Below, piece after piece: positions 1 through 8,092 of a stretch of 36,076 nucleotides of DNA. This DNA comes from Clostridiaceae bacterium (GTDB lineage Bacteria > Bacillota > Clostridia > DSM-8532). The translations under genes and the position numbers were made by a program. The notes beneath the pieces are model-generated. The model searched no databases. It saw only the letters and a list, made by a program, of their open reading frames with translations, and was not told the DNA's origin. The stretch spans positions 1-36,076 of the forward strand of contig JAAYNX010000240.1 in NCBI GenBank assembly GCA_012520615.1, read 5' to 3'. Numbering within the stretch: the first letter of the stretch is position 1; each line of letters begins with the position of its first letter.

Positions 1-70
1 CTGAGAATGTGGATAGCAATGTTATTAAAAGAATTGCAGAAATCAAAAACAAAGAAATACTCTTTTTCAT
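1..70 (-). CDS. Secreted or lipid-anchored protein, N-terminal signal peptide only (partial)
   Basis: An ATG at 70-68 opens a frame that runs off the left edge of the window. The 23 visible residues begin MKKSISLFLISAILLITLL: two lysines followed by an uninterrupted hydrophobic stretch, which is a typical Sec signal peptide. A GGAGA Shine-Dalgarno lies about 8 bases upstream and a very good promoter (119-147) precedes it. The product is therefore exported, but nothing of the mature protein is visible and no function can be given. Two frames on the plus strand across the same bases stay open for a short way, but neither has a start or ribosome binding site in the window. Confidence 0.6.
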   Translation of the reverse strand, partial: MKKSISLFLISAILLITLLSTFS

Positions 71-118
71 AGGGCATATTCTCCTGACAATATTTATTTG
101 CAAAACAATATTGCATTA

Positions 119-147
119 ATAATATCAGTTTTAATATTATGTGTCAA
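119..147 (-). promoter_or_regulatory. Sigma-A type promoter for the leftward secreted-protein gene
   Basis: On the minus strand there is a perfect -35 TTGACA (142-147), a 17-base spacer and a -10 TATTAT (119-124). It points at the signal-peptide gene starting at base 70, giving a leader of about 40 bases. Confidence 0.65.
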
Positions 148-223
148 TATATGTAAAATGCAATGTGCAAACTTTATTTCTCTTTCCCTGACTTAGATCT
201 GTGCTAGAAATAAAAACTGAAAT

Positions 224-252
224 CGGTCAAATTTAATCGAAAAATGTATAAT
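224..252 (+). promoter_or_regulatory. Possible promoter for the lipid kinase gene
   Basis: A perfect -10 TATAAT lies at 247-252, about 70 bases before the lipid kinase start. The matching -35 (CGGTCA at 224-229) is poor. A second candidate, TTGCCG with a TG-extended TAATAT further downstream, has a long spacer. One of the two probably drives the gene. Confidence 0.35.
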
Positions 253-322
253 CTTTAAGATATTTGCCGAAACAGGGAGAAAGTGTGGTAATATATAAGT
301 AAAAATATCAAGGGTGATTGTT

Positions 323-1210
323 TTGCATCATGTTTTTATTATTAACCCTACTGCCGGCAAAGGGCGCGCTGTTCAAATGATTGGGGCAATAAAATCCCGG
401 TTTAAGGATTTTGGCCAATCATTTGAGATTTCTATAACAGAAGCTCCCGGACACGCTGCAAAAATTGCTAAAGAAGCAGTTTCCAGCGAAAACCAAACTC
501 GCATTTATTCTGTTGGTGGAGACGGCACTTTTAATGAGATTGTTAATGCTGTTGCAGACTACCCTAATATCGAGCTGGGTATTATCCCCTGCGGGTTAGG
601 CAATGATACCGCTCGCTATCTTTACCCTGTAATTAATCCCATGAAACTGATACGTGTACTTCCCGCCTCACCTTCTACGTCCATAGATTTGGGCAAGATT
701 AGTGATAAATATTTCGTCAACATTGCATCTATAGGATTTGATGCACAAGTGGTTCTAAACATCGAATACTTTAAAAAATCTCCCTTGGTGACAGGCCCTA
801 TGTCCTATTGGTTGGCTGTTTTTTACACTTTGTTTAAAATGAAAAAGTACCATCTCAGAATAACTATAGATGGGCAGACTACTGTTGAGAAAGACTTTTT
901 ATTATCTATTTTTGCTAACGGAACTTACTATGGAGGAGGTATGAAAGCCGCTCCGGCTGCCAAAATGGATGATGGTGTTTTTGATTTCTATTTAATAGAG
1001 TCAGTACCAAGAAGCCAATTTATTAAACATTTCGGTTTTTTCCAAAGTGGCAAACATAATGATTTAGAAGAATTGGAATATTATAAGGGAACGAAAGCAC
1101 TAATTGAGAGCAGCTCACCATTCCCTGTTAATTATGATGGCGAAATATGTCTTGAAAAGCGTGTAACTATTGAAATACTGCCTAAACGTTTAAAAGTAAT
1201 TATTCCATAG
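323..1210 (+). CDS. Diacylglycerol kinase / YegS-BmrU family lipid kinase
   Basis: This is a soluble lipid kinase of the DAGK catalytic family (DgkB, YegS, BmrU), which phosphorylates diacylglycerol or a related lipid at the inner membrane face. Family motifs appear in order: NPTAGKG near the N-terminus, the nucleotide-binding GGDGTFNEIVN, GLGNDTAR, SIGFDAQVV, and the C-terminal metal-site region containing GGGMKAAP and DDGVFDF. About 295 residues is the normal family length. The frame is open from a GTG at 314, but the sequence AGGGTGA (311-317) is better read as the ribosome binding site for the TTG at 323, which places the NPTAGKG motif where the family has it. The last 11 bases overlap the convergent cysQ stop. 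Whether it is the phosphatidate-recycling DgkB or a paralogue with another lipid substrate cannot be told. Confidence 0.85.
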   Translation: MHHVFIINPTAGKGRAVQMIGAIKSRFKDFGQSFEISITEAPGHAAKIAKEAVSSENQTRIYSVGGDGTFNEIVNAVADYPNIELGIIPCGLGNDTARYLYPVINPMKLIRVLPASPSTSIDLGKISDKYFVNIASIGFDAQVVLNIEYFKKSPLVTGPMSYWLAVFYTLFKMKKYHLRITIDGQTTVEKDFLLSIFANGTYYGGGMKAAPAAKMDDGVFDFYLIESVPRSQFIKHFGFFQSGKHNDLEELEYYKGTKALIESSSPFPVNYDGEICLEKRVTIEILPKRLKVIIP

Positions 1211-1985
1211 TGGTAAACAGTTTGTTTTCTTTGTTGTTAAGCAAATAGAATCCTTGAGGGTTCTCAGGGTTTTTCTTGTTGTATAATAATGGATTGTCAT
1301 TCATACCTGAAAAAATCCCTCCCGCTTCTGTGACTATTATTTCCATAGCCGCCGTATCCCATTCCATAGTCCGACCAAAGCGATAGTACGCTTCTACATC
1401 ACCTCTGGCAAGAAGGCAACCTTTATAAGCACTTCCCGCTATAATCACTCGGGTTATGTTGTTATCCGATATAAGCCTGTCCAGCTCCGGAGAATGATGC
1501 GTGCGGCTTTTTGCTAATCTAATATCACCAATTCTTTGTGATACAGCAAGACGTTCTTCCAGACCATTTATAATGGAATATGCCCCTTTTCCTTTCCATC
1601 CATAGTATAGTTCATCATATACAGGAACATATATTACTCCTCCGATAGGTTTCCCCCATTCGACAAGAGCGATATTTACAGTAAACTCATCATTCCGTTT
1701 TATAAACTCTCTGGTTCCGTCAAGAGGATCTACTACAAAACAATACTTCTTGTCCAACCTTGAAAGGTCCTCCGCCGATTCCTCGGCAAGAACCCCGATT
1801 ACTGGGAATTCCTGTTTTAGTCCTCTGGTAATAATATCATTGGCTTTTCTGTCTGCTTCGGTCACGGGAGAGTGATCTTCCTTGTATTCAATCTGGATTT
1901 CTTTCTTATAAAGCTTAAGTATTTCTTCCCCCGCAATAATTGAAAGCCTCTTTATCGTATTAAGTACGTCTGTTGAATTAATCAA
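1200..1985 (-). CDS. cysQ: CysQ-like 3'(2'),5'-bisphosphate nucleotidase (inositol monophosphatase superfamily)
   Basis: This is a Mg-dependent, Li-sensitive-type phosphatase that most likely converts 3'-phosphoadenosine 5'-phosphate to AMP, clearing the by-product of sulfate assimilation and acyl-carrier-protein turnover. The metal-site motifs of the superfamily are all present: LAEES, DPLDGTREF and the C-terminal WDTAAMEIIVTEAGG. The DGTREF form, rather than DGTxNF, points to CysQ instead of inositol monophosphatase. The length of 261 residues is normal. It lies 11 bases after the DUF3343 gene, so the two are probably cotranscribed. Its stop codon sits inside the last codons of the opposing lipid kinase gene. 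Confidence 0.8.
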   Translation of the reverse strand: MINSTDVLNTIKRLSIIAGEEILKLYKKEIQIEYKEDHSPVTEADRKANDIITRGLKQEFPVIGVLAEESAEDLSRLDKKYCFVVDPLDGTREFIKRNDEFTVNIALVEWGKPIGGVIYVPVYDELYYGWKGKGAYSIINGLEERLAVSQRIGDIRLAKSRTHHSPELDRLISDNNITRVIIAGSAYKGCLLARGDVEAYYRFGRTMEWDTAAMEIIVTEAGGIFSGMNDNPLLYNKKNPENPQGFYLLNNKENKLFTTME

Positions 1986-1996
1986 CCCTTCATCTC

Positions 1997-2263
1997 CTAA
2001 ATAATTCTGATGTATTTTTTCCGGTCTTGAATGTATTCTATTCTGTATACCTCTTTTACTTGAAATCCGTTGGCAACACTTGCACTTATAACATGATCCA
2101 GATATTGTTCAGGAAATAAGAGGCAATAACCACAACCGGTTTTTGTTACCTTACATGGAGTTGAAATAACCTGGAGAGTAATCCCTTTTTGCTCAAATAC
2201 CCGGCATATTCTATAAGCATAATTCCCTGAATCATACAGTGCTATACAATCCACAACATACAC
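1997..2263 (-). CDS. DUF3343 family small protein (putative Se/S carrier-like)
   Basis: This 88-residue protein fits the DUF3343 family, described as putative selenium/sulfur carrier-like proteins. It has the N-terminal beta strand with a hydrophobic start, an alpha helix (AYRICRVFEQKG), the STPCKVTKTGCGYCLLF segment where family members carry their conserved Pro and Cys residues, and a second half ending in VKEVYRIE. The cysteines in STPC and TGCGYC are the interesting residues. The start is a GTG with no Shine-Dalgarno; the sequence TATAATAG lies immediately before it. It is the first gene of a likely two-gene unit with cysQ. Family membership is likely and biochemical function is unknown. 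Confidence 0.7.
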   Translation of the reverse strand: MYVVDCIALYDSGNYAYRICRVFEQKGITLQVISTPCKVTKTGCGYCLLFPEQYLDHVISASVANGFQVKEVYRIEYIQDRKKYIRII

Positions 2264-2335
2264 CTATTATAGCATATTCATAATATATGCTATTCCGAAG
2301 AATTAAGGGATGACACTAATTCGAAAAGGGGCTTC

Positions 2336-2365
2336 TTGACAGGAAGAATAGCAGTGAAGTATAAT
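2336..2365 (+). promoter_or_regulatory. Consensus promoter of the tRNA-Arg gene
   Basis: The promoter has a perfect TTGACA at 2336-2341, an 18-base spacer and a perfect TATAAT at 2360-2365. The tRNA begins about 50 bases further on. Such strength fits a stable RNA gene. Confidence 0.8.
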
Positions 2366-2414
2366 ATCAATTGCATCTTATGACGCTTTGTGCATGGTAG
2401 GTTGCGTATTTTAT

Positions 2415-2491
2415 GCGCCCGTAGCTCAGTTGGATAGAGCACAAGTTTCCTAAACTTGGTGTCGCACGTTCAAATCGTGTCGGGCGTACCA
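2415..2491 (+). tRNA. tRNA-Arg (anticodon CCU)
   Basis: All four arms of the cloverleaf fold. The acceptor 2415-2421 pairs with 2481-2487 (one G-U pair), the D arm has GCTC/GAGC, the anticodon stem CAAGT/ACTTG encloses TTCCTAA giving anticodon CCT, and the T arm GCACG/CGTGT encloses TTCAAAT. The discriminator A at 2488 is followed by an encoded CCA. The tRNA reads the AGG codon and stands alone between its own promoter and terminator. Confidence 0.95.
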
Positions 2492-2492
2492 A

Positions 2493-2533
2493 AAGAGCCG
2501 ATAAATTACATGAGATTTATCGGCTCTTTTTTA
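2493..2533 (+). terminator. Rho-independent terminator of the tRNA-Arg unit
   Basis: A 14-base perfect stem (2493-2506 with 2515-2528, containing AGAGCCGATAAAT) has an 8-base loop and runs directly into a T run at 2526-2532. It starts two bases after the tRNA CCA end. Confidence 0.9.
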
Positions 2534-2575
2534 GAATTTATTTTACCTTCTTCAAGAAGGTTGTATAGCAGTATT

Positions 2576-3019
2576 TTACACTATGTAATATGTAAATCCT
2601 CGCTTTACATCTCCATCAAACCCCATGCTGTAATAAAAATTATGGGAGGTTTTACGGTTATTTGAACTAAGAAGCATGACTTTATAGCAATCATTTTGTT
2701 TCGCAAATTCAAGTAACAACTTCATTGTGGCTCTTCCTATGCCTCTTCTTCTAACATCAGGGTGAGTGACCATATTCTCTATTACAGCGTATGGACGTGC
2801 CTTTCTAGTTAAATTAGGTATAATTGTAATACAGCTAGTGGCTAATATTCTGTTATCTTCTTCTGCAACCACATACTGGTATTTACGCGTATCATTCATT
2901 ACTTCATCCCAGATGTTTTTCAGTTGATTTAGTGGGGCCAGTGTATCTCCCGGATGTAGAAATTCATACAAATTCATTATCCCTTCAAAATCATTGTACT
3001 TTGCAAACCGAACTTCCAT
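2576..3019 (-). CDS. GNAT-family N-acetyltransferase
   Basis: This single-domain Gcn5-related acetyltransferase transfers an acetyl group from acetyl-CoA to an unknown amine. The fold signatures are visible: the strand AVIENMVTHPDVRRRGIGRATM carries the acetyl-CoA pyrophosphate loop (R-R-R-G-I-G-R), followed by LLEFAKQNDCYKVMLLSS and the C-terminal NFYYSMGF typical of GNAT motif B. Two ATGs compete. The one at 3019 sits 7 bases after GGAAGG, whereas 3025 would leave almost no spacing. It is the last gene of the minus-strand run, 14 bases after the ABC permease, so it is probably cotranscribed. Its substrate cannot be read from sequence. Confidence 0.8.
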   Translation of the reverse strand: MEVRFAKYNDFEGIMNLYEFLHPGDTLAPLNQLKNIWDEVMNDTRKYQYVVAEEDNRILATSCITIIPNLTRKARPYAVIENMVTHPDVRRRGIGRATMKLLLEFAKQNDCYKVMLLSSNNRKTSHNFYYSMGFDGDVKRGFTYYIV

Positions 3020-3033
3020 AATCATACCTTCCC

Positions 3034-4602
3034 TTAGCTAACAGTTTCTATATTACTAAAAATCCCTGCTGCAAAAACAAAGAGTGTGACTGCTAAAACA
3101 AAGCTCCAGCCGCCCAAGACGCATATCATAAAGAATTCGCTTTCTGTAATGGCTAAAACAATTCCCGCTCCTATGGCACCGGGTACAACAATTAAAATAT
3201 TTATCATCGCCTTGATAAAAATCATTAAGCCTTTGCTGTGAATCCTTCCAAAAAGCTTCTGGTTTACAACATCACTGTATAAATAGACAGCACCAAACAA
3301 AACATAGGTAATTATGCAACTTACTATAGTATTTATCGGGGCTTTAAATAGAATACCTGATAGTATAAATAAAAGACTTCCATCAAAGAAGTTCTTTGTA
3401 TGTCCGCTCAAGGTTGCAAAAAAGAGTTTTTCGTGGGGTGATGCAGGAATCAGGAAGATATAATGTTTATCCATCTCGCTACTAAGCCCGCCCTGCATAT
3501 TAATCAGCAATAACATATATAACGAAAAGTAAAGAACCAATGACAATGGTAATTCCTGTGCATCATGAGGCATTATAAGCCTAAATGCTAAGGCGGAAAC
3601 AATAACCGTTATAGAAGATCTGTCAAAGAATAATAACAATGCTGTTTTTCTGATTTCCAACAAATGCTTGAAGAAGATTGCGCTGGGTCCTGTGCCGGAT
3701 AATTTTTGCTTCACGCCTTTTTTAACCTTTAGGTTGAACATCAGGTTTCTGCCTTCGCGCTTTGCCTTCACAGCTTCTTCAAAAAATTCGGCTCCTTCCA
3801 AAACATCCTCGTAGTAGTCAAGATTCATACGGTAAAGGATAATCGAGGCTCCAACAATCAGTACAAGCATACCAACAGCACCTACCCAGAATTCAGTTGT
3901 GAAGCCATTTAGTGATGCAGTTGCTATGGAGCTGGTCCAACCGATTACAGGAAAATATTTTATCGCAGGGCTGCCAAACACGTTGCCAAGAGTCTCAATA
4001 AAATTTCGTGTCTTGGCAAGGTCTAATAAAGTTAAAGCAGCCGCAACCAAGGATAAAATATCTATTATTCTTTTTAGCAGCTTTTTCCTCCCGGTTTTCT
4101 TTGTTGCCCAAGAGTACAAAAACATACTGATTAACGGGTATGAAAGGGCATAAATAATCACAGAAAAAAGTATCAACCATGTCCCGTAAGGCTTTAGCTC
4201 AAAATTATTTTTTAAATTTGGAATCTGGCATATAGCGATAAAGAGGAAAAATAATGTTCCGCCCATCTGCTTAATAAAGCCGTAAAGCAGAATATGATTT
4301 GGCTTTACCGGGGCAGGAAAAGCAAAATTTACATCTGCCATGCGAAAATAAGTGCTACCCTTATCAATTCCCAGTTTAAATGTGGAGTAATACATTAAAA
4401 CAAAAACCATAGTTATTATTCCTACATATAAATCAGGCGAGCCGCTCCGGATTAAACCTGTGGGCATTGCAAAGGAAGCAAAAACCATGGATACAATAAA
4501 AAAAGCAATAAAAAGGTAACCGATAAGTAAAATCGGCTTTTTAAATACACCTTTAACAATATTCTTCAAGGTTCTCCTTATAATAAAGAGCAATGATCTC
4601 AT
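3034..4602 (-). CDS. ABC exporter membrane protein
   Basis: This 522-residue polytopic membrane protein has roughly ten hydrophobic segments and a cytoplasmic middle section around residues 270-310 rich in Lys and Glu. It resembles the 'putative ABC exporter' family of clostridial permeases and shows no similarity to importers. Its start overlaps the stop of the ATPase gene by four bases (ATGA), the classic arrangement for a coupled ATPase-permease pair. The pair should form an export complex in the cytoplasmic membrane. The cargo is unknown, and no peptide precursor, two-component system or resistance gene lies next to it. Confidence 0.75.
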   Translation of the reverse strand: MRSLLFIIRRTLKNIVKGVFKKPILLIGYLFIAFFIVSMVFASFAMPTGLIRSGSPDLYVGIITMVFVLMYYSTFKLGIDKGSTYFRMADVNFAFPAPVKPNHILLYGFIKQMGGTLFFLFIAICQIPNLKNNFELKPYGTWLILFSVIIYALSYPLISMFLYSWATKKTGRKKLLKRIIDILSLVAAALTLLDLAKTRNFIETLGNVFGSPAIKYFPVIGWTSSIATASLNGFTTEFWVGAVGMLVLIVGASIILYRMNLDYYEDVLEGAEFFEEAVKAKREGRNLMFNLKVKKGVKQKLSGTGPSAIFFKHLLEIRKTALLLFFDRSSITVIVSALAFRLIMPHDAQELPLSLVLYFSLYMLLLINMQGGLSSEMDKHYIFLIPASPHEKLFFATLSGHTKNFFDGSLLFILSGILFKAPINTIVSCIITYVLFGAVYLYSDVVNQKLFGRIHSKGLMIFIKAMINILIVVPGAIGAGIVLAITESEFFMICVLGGWSFVLAVTLFVFAAGIFSNIETVS

Positions 4603-5309
4603 TGGGCCTCTCCTTCCTCACCGGTTTTTGAGAAGAAGATGTGTTCTAAAGACTCACCACTTGCAGCCAAGGCGTCTCTCGTATTGTTAAATACTATTTC
4701 GCCTTTATTCATTATAAGTACCTTATCCCATATATCTGTAATCGAGTCAAGAATATGGGTGCTGATTAGTATAGCGCATCCGGAGTTTTTCAACTCTACA
4801 AACATTTCCTTGAGCTCTTTAATAGCCTTTGGATCAAGGCCAATCATGGGTTCATCAAACATTACCACATGGGGTTTAATCAAAAGGGCACAGCATATAC
4901 TGACTTTCTGCTGCATACCTTTTGAGAGTTCTTTTCCTATTTTTTTCTTTTTATCATCCATTTCAAAACGGGTAAGAAGAGCTTCAGCCGCTTCTTCCCA
5001 CGCTTCAAGCTTATAAGCCCTAGCCATAAACTCCAGGTGGTCCCATACAGTTAAGTACTCGTATAACGCTGGTGATTCGGGCACGTATCCAAAAATTCTT
5101 TTAGCTTCAACACTTTTATTTGGTTTACCGTCTATCAGTATCTCCCCATCAAAGCGTAACAAACCAGCTATCGACTTTATGGTTGTACTTTTACCCGCAC
5201 CGTTGGGTCCTATTAATACGCCTATTTCCCCGCTGTCGATTTCAAATGAGACCTTGTTAACTGCTAAAATCTTTTCGTATTTCTTTGACAAATTTTTAAC
5301 CTTTAACAT
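4599..5309 (-). CDS. ABC transporter ATP-binding protein
   Basis: This is the nucleotide-binding subunit that powers the adjacent permease. It has Walker A GPNGAGKST near residue 35, the ABC signature LSKGMQQKV, Walker B VVMFDEP and the switch histidine in STHILDS. At 236 residues it is a single NBD of the ABC-2/CcmA-like exporter class, with a short C-terminal tail. The start ATG follows AGGAGG at normal spacing. A 94-base gap separates it from the SEC-C gene upstream, and it overlaps the permease by four bases. Confidence 0.9.
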   Translation of the reverse strand: MLKVKNLSKKYEKILAVNKVSFEIDSGEIGVLIGPNGAGKSTTIKSIAGLLRFDGEILIDGKPNKSVEAKRIFGYVPESPALYEYLTVWDHLEFMARAYKLEAWEEAAEALLTRFEMDDKKKKIGKELSKGMQQKVSICCALLIKPHVVMFDEPMIGLDPKAIKELKEMFVELKNSGCAILISTHILDSITDIWDKVLIMNKGEIVFNNTRDALAASGESLEHIFFSKTGEEGEAQ

Positions 5310-5403
5310 TCTAACCTCCTAAATTACTGATAAAGCATGAGGCTGTAAGAAATCTCGCTTCGAACGCAAATAAGAACCCAACTCTAAAAGGCTAATGCAA
5401 ACA

Positions 5404-5895
5404 TTATGCACCGCAACACTTTTTATATTTCTTACCGCTTCCGCACGGACAAGGATCGTTTCTTCCAACCTTATTGCTTACTGCACGATGATCCTCATTA
5501 AACTGTTTTCTAATCTTTGCTCGCTCTTCGGCTGATAGCAATGCATCCCATTCCTCAAGCTCGTAAAGCCAATTAGCCTTGGCATTAAGCATATTATAGT
5601 AAAGTTTGTAAAGTAATATGCTCTTATCAATTTCACTTTCTTCTGTGAGAACCTCTAAGTCCAGGCTACTGTCAAGACTTGTATTGATACCGTCTAGAAA
5701 TCCCATAAAAGTTATGTTATCCATATCATATTTCTTTGCCAGTTCGTCTAGCCTGCCTGTAAGACTCACTGTGCCCGATGCTAGGATTGCTTTATAGGCT
5801 TGGGTTTCTTTTTCTAGATAGTTCTCAAAGAACTTTTGATTCTCATTTGTACTCTGGTTCTCCAGTTTCTTTTGCCATTCTCCAAATAAACTCAT
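5404..5895 (-). CDS. SEC-C motif protein
   Basis: This is a small, mostly helical protein of 163 residues ending in a SEC-C zinc-binding motif ([20 protein letters not shown]), the module found at the SecA C-terminus and in many stand-alone proteins. The N-terminal 120 residues are acidic and helical, with no recognised domain. The frame extends upstream to a TTG at 5910, but that TTG lies inside the GGAGGA ribosome binding site that serves the ATG at 5895, so the shorter start is used. It follows argS closely. SEC-C domains bind zinc and often contact SecB or ribosomes; the role here is unknown. Confidence 0.8.
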   Translation of the reverse strand: MSLFGEWQKKLENQSTNENQKFFENYLEKETQAYKAILASGTVSLTGRLDELAKKYDMDNITFMGFLDGINTSLDSSLDLEVLTEESEIDKSILLYKLYYNMLNAKANWLYELEEWDALLSAEERAKIRKQFNEDHRAVSNKVGRNDPCPCGSGKKYKKCCGA

Positions 5896-5939
5896 AGCAA
5901 TTTCCTCCAATAATACACCTTTGTCACTTAAATGTCTGA

Positions 5940-7634
5940 TTACATTTTCTCTGGTGCCTCAATTTTTATTAATTCTAAGATGTTTTTTATCACAATTCTG
6001 GTGCAATCAACCAGAATAATCCTTGCCATCATTAATTCCTCGTCCTCGCCTTTTACTCTGCATGCATTATAAAAGCTATGGAAATTTGCCGCAATATCCA
6101 TAACATAGCGTGTCAGGCGACTTGGCTCCAGCGTTTTTGCAGATTGAACCACCTCTTCGGGGTATTCTGACAGCTTCCTTATAAGCTCTATCTCTTCCTT
6201 TTCTTGCAGTAGGGTAAGATCCACGGAATCAATAGATTTTGGTTCTATCCCTTCTTCTTTGAGTTTTCTTAATAGGCTGCATATGCGGGCATGGGCATAT
6301 TGAACATAGAAAACAGGATTATCATTAGACTGTTTAACTGCCAAATCCAAATCAAAATCCAGATGACTTCCTGAAGTTTTAAGGTTAAAGAAGAAACGGG
6401 CGGCATCTTTTCCGACTTCCTCCAGAAGATCTTCCAATGAAATTGCTTTACCTGTTCTTTTAGACATACGAGCAAGCTCGCCATTGCGATAAAGCCTTAC
6501 CAACTGGAAAAGCACCACTTCAAGCCTGTCTCCATTAATTCCAAATGGCTCCATTGATGCCTTCATTCTGGCTACATGCCCGTGGTGGTCTGCTCCCCAG
6601 AGATTTATAGCCCAGTCAAACCCACGGGTTATAAATTTATTGTAATGGTAGGCTATATCAGCTGCCATATATGTGGGAATACCGTTGTTCCTTACTAATA
6701 CCTCGTCTTTCTCAAGACCTAATTTCTCTCCGTTTAGCCAAACAGCGTCATCTTTTGTAACTGTATAGCCATTCTCTATGAGAAAATCGATAGCCTTTTT
6801 GACAGCCCCGCTTTCATGCAGTGATTTTTCCGAAAACCATACATCATAGGAAACTCCGTATGCTTCTAAAATTTCACGTATTTTCTTGATATTAAGCGGG
6901 AGGGCGTAATCCACCAATATCTTTCGTCTTTCCTCTGCCGATTTTTCTACAAGGATATCACCGTTTTCTTTAAAATATGCTCTTGCGTGATCTTTAATAT
7001 CTTCGCCTTGATATCCGTCCTCGGGGAATTCAACTTTATCCTCACCGTGAATTATTTGAAGATAACGGGCTTCCAAAGAAATGCCGAATTTTTCAATCTG
7101 GTTACCTGCATCATTTATATAAAACTCTCTTGTAACGTCATACCCTGCTTTTTTAAGTACACTAGCCAAGCAATCTCCCAAAGCCCCTCCACGAGCATTA
7201 CCCATATGAAGCGGTCCGGTAGGATTGGCACTGACAAACTCCACATTTACCTTAATACCCTTTCCCAGCTCAACCTCTCCGTATCTATCCTGTTTTTCTT
7301 GAATAATATGCAAAGAGTCATAGAGCCAATCTTTTCTTAAATAAAAATTCAGGAATCCCGGCCCTGCAACCTCTGTCCTTTCTATATATGTTCCGGAAAA
7401 ATTAAATTCGGATACTAATAGCTCGGCAGTTTTTCTTGGGGGCATCTTTGCCTGTTTTGAAACCTGCATGGCTATGTTCGTCGAGAAATCCCCAAATCCA
7501 CGCTCACGAGGAACTTCAACTAATATATCCTCTATCTGGATTTTTGGTAAGATTCCTTTGTTTTCGCATGCTGTAAAGGCATCCTTCACAACCTTACAAA
7601 TTTGCCCTTCTATTTTTTCAAAAATACTGTTCAT
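5940..7634 (-). CDS. argS: Arginyl-tRNA synthetase
   Basis: This is a class I aminoacyl-tRNA synthetase charging tRNA-Arg with arginine. An N-terminal Arg-tRNA-synthetase-specific domain (about residues 1-90) is followed by the catalytic core with the HIGH-type motif HMGN at 143-146, in the context [14 protein letters not shown], and the KMSKS-type loop as RMSKRTGKA near residue 390. The C-terminal helical anticodon-binding (DALR) domain contains [10 protein letters not shown]. The length of 564 residues is standard. The gene follows DUF1934, an arrangement also seen in Bacillus (ywiB-argS). I see no T-box leader in front of it. Confidence 0.95.
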   Translation of the reverse strand: MNSIFEKIEGQICKVVKDAFTACENKGILPKIQIEDILVEVPRERGFGDFSTNIAMQVSKQAKMPPRKTAELLVSEFNFSGTYIERTEVAGPGFLNFYLRKDWLYDSLHIIQEKQDRYGEVELGKGIKVNVEFVSANPTGPLHMGNARGGALGDCLASVLKKAGYDVTREFYINDAGNQIEKFGISLEARYLQIIHGEDKVEFPEDGYQGEDIKDHARAYFKENGDILVEKSAEERRKILVDYALPLNIKKIREILEAYGVSYDVWFSEKSLHESGAVKKAIDFLIENGYTVTKDDAVWLNGEKLGLEKDEVLVRNNGIPTYMAADIAYHYNKFITRGFDWAINLWGADHHGHVARMKASMEPFGINGDRLEVVLFQLVRLYRNGELARMSKRTGKAISLEDLLEEVGKDAARFFFNLKTSGSHLDFDLDLAVKQSNDNPVFYVQYAHARICSLLRKLKEEGIEPKSIDSVDLTLLQEKEEIELIRKLSEYPEEVVQSAKTLEPSRLTRYVMDIAANFHSFYNACRVKGEDEELMMARIILVDCTRIVIKNILELIKIEAPEKM

Positions 7635-7661
7635 TTTTTAACCCCATTCCATCTTTAGCAA

Positions 7662-8090
7662 TTAATTATTGCGTTCGCTGACGCTTACATAAAGACTGTT
7701 TCTTCCGCCATAGGCACGATTATATTCAAGTATATAATCAACTTTAATGTCCCCGCCTGTTTCGCTGAAATTGACATCTAAACTCTGGGCTGTTATCCCT
7801 AGCATTACACTGCCATATTTAGTATCATAATCCGAAAGATGTGTTTTGCCAACTTCAAAGAGCATCATGGTATCGACATTTCCATGCCTTGTTAATGTTA
7901 CAGAGTTCTTATTTACCCTAAGAGTTGTTGTAGTGCCGTTAAGTCCTGTAATCTCGCTTTCTTCATAGCTTACAATATAATCATCATTTTCACGGTTTAG
8001 TGTTCCATCTGTAACAAAGCTCATTTTATCCGCTTCTCCCGAAGCGATATCCATAACACTGTTAACTGTAATTAATACTTGCTTTTCCAC
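7662..8090 (-). CDS. DUF1934 family beta-barrel protein (YwiB-like)
   Basis: This 142-residue protein fits DUF1934, a small lipocalin-like beta-barrel family. It has alternating beta strands with TDGTLNRENDDYIVSYEESEITG near residues 27-50, a central GVxLxxxG-like segment and the closing VDYILEYN. The start is a GTG two bases after the ddl stop, with AAAGGA in front, so translation is probably coupled. Conservation next to argS in Firmicutes suggests a housekeeping role, but function is unknown. Confidence 0.8.
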   Translation of the reverse strand: MEKQVLITVNSVMDIASGEADKMSFVTDGTLNRENDDYIVSYEESEITGLNGTTTTLRVNKNSVTLTRHGNVDTMMLFEVGKTHLSDYDTKYGSVMLGITAQSLDVNFSETGGDIKVDYILEYNRAYGGRNSLYVSVSERNN

Positions 8091-8092
8091 GA

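Noticed and set aside
2456-2665. Plus-strand open frame of 69 codons
   Set aside because: It begins inside the tRNA-Arg gene and runs through its terminator and the antisense of the GNAT gene.
5911-7661. Possible T-box or other leader for argS
   Set aside because: Only 27 bases separate DUF1934 and argS, with no room for a leader.
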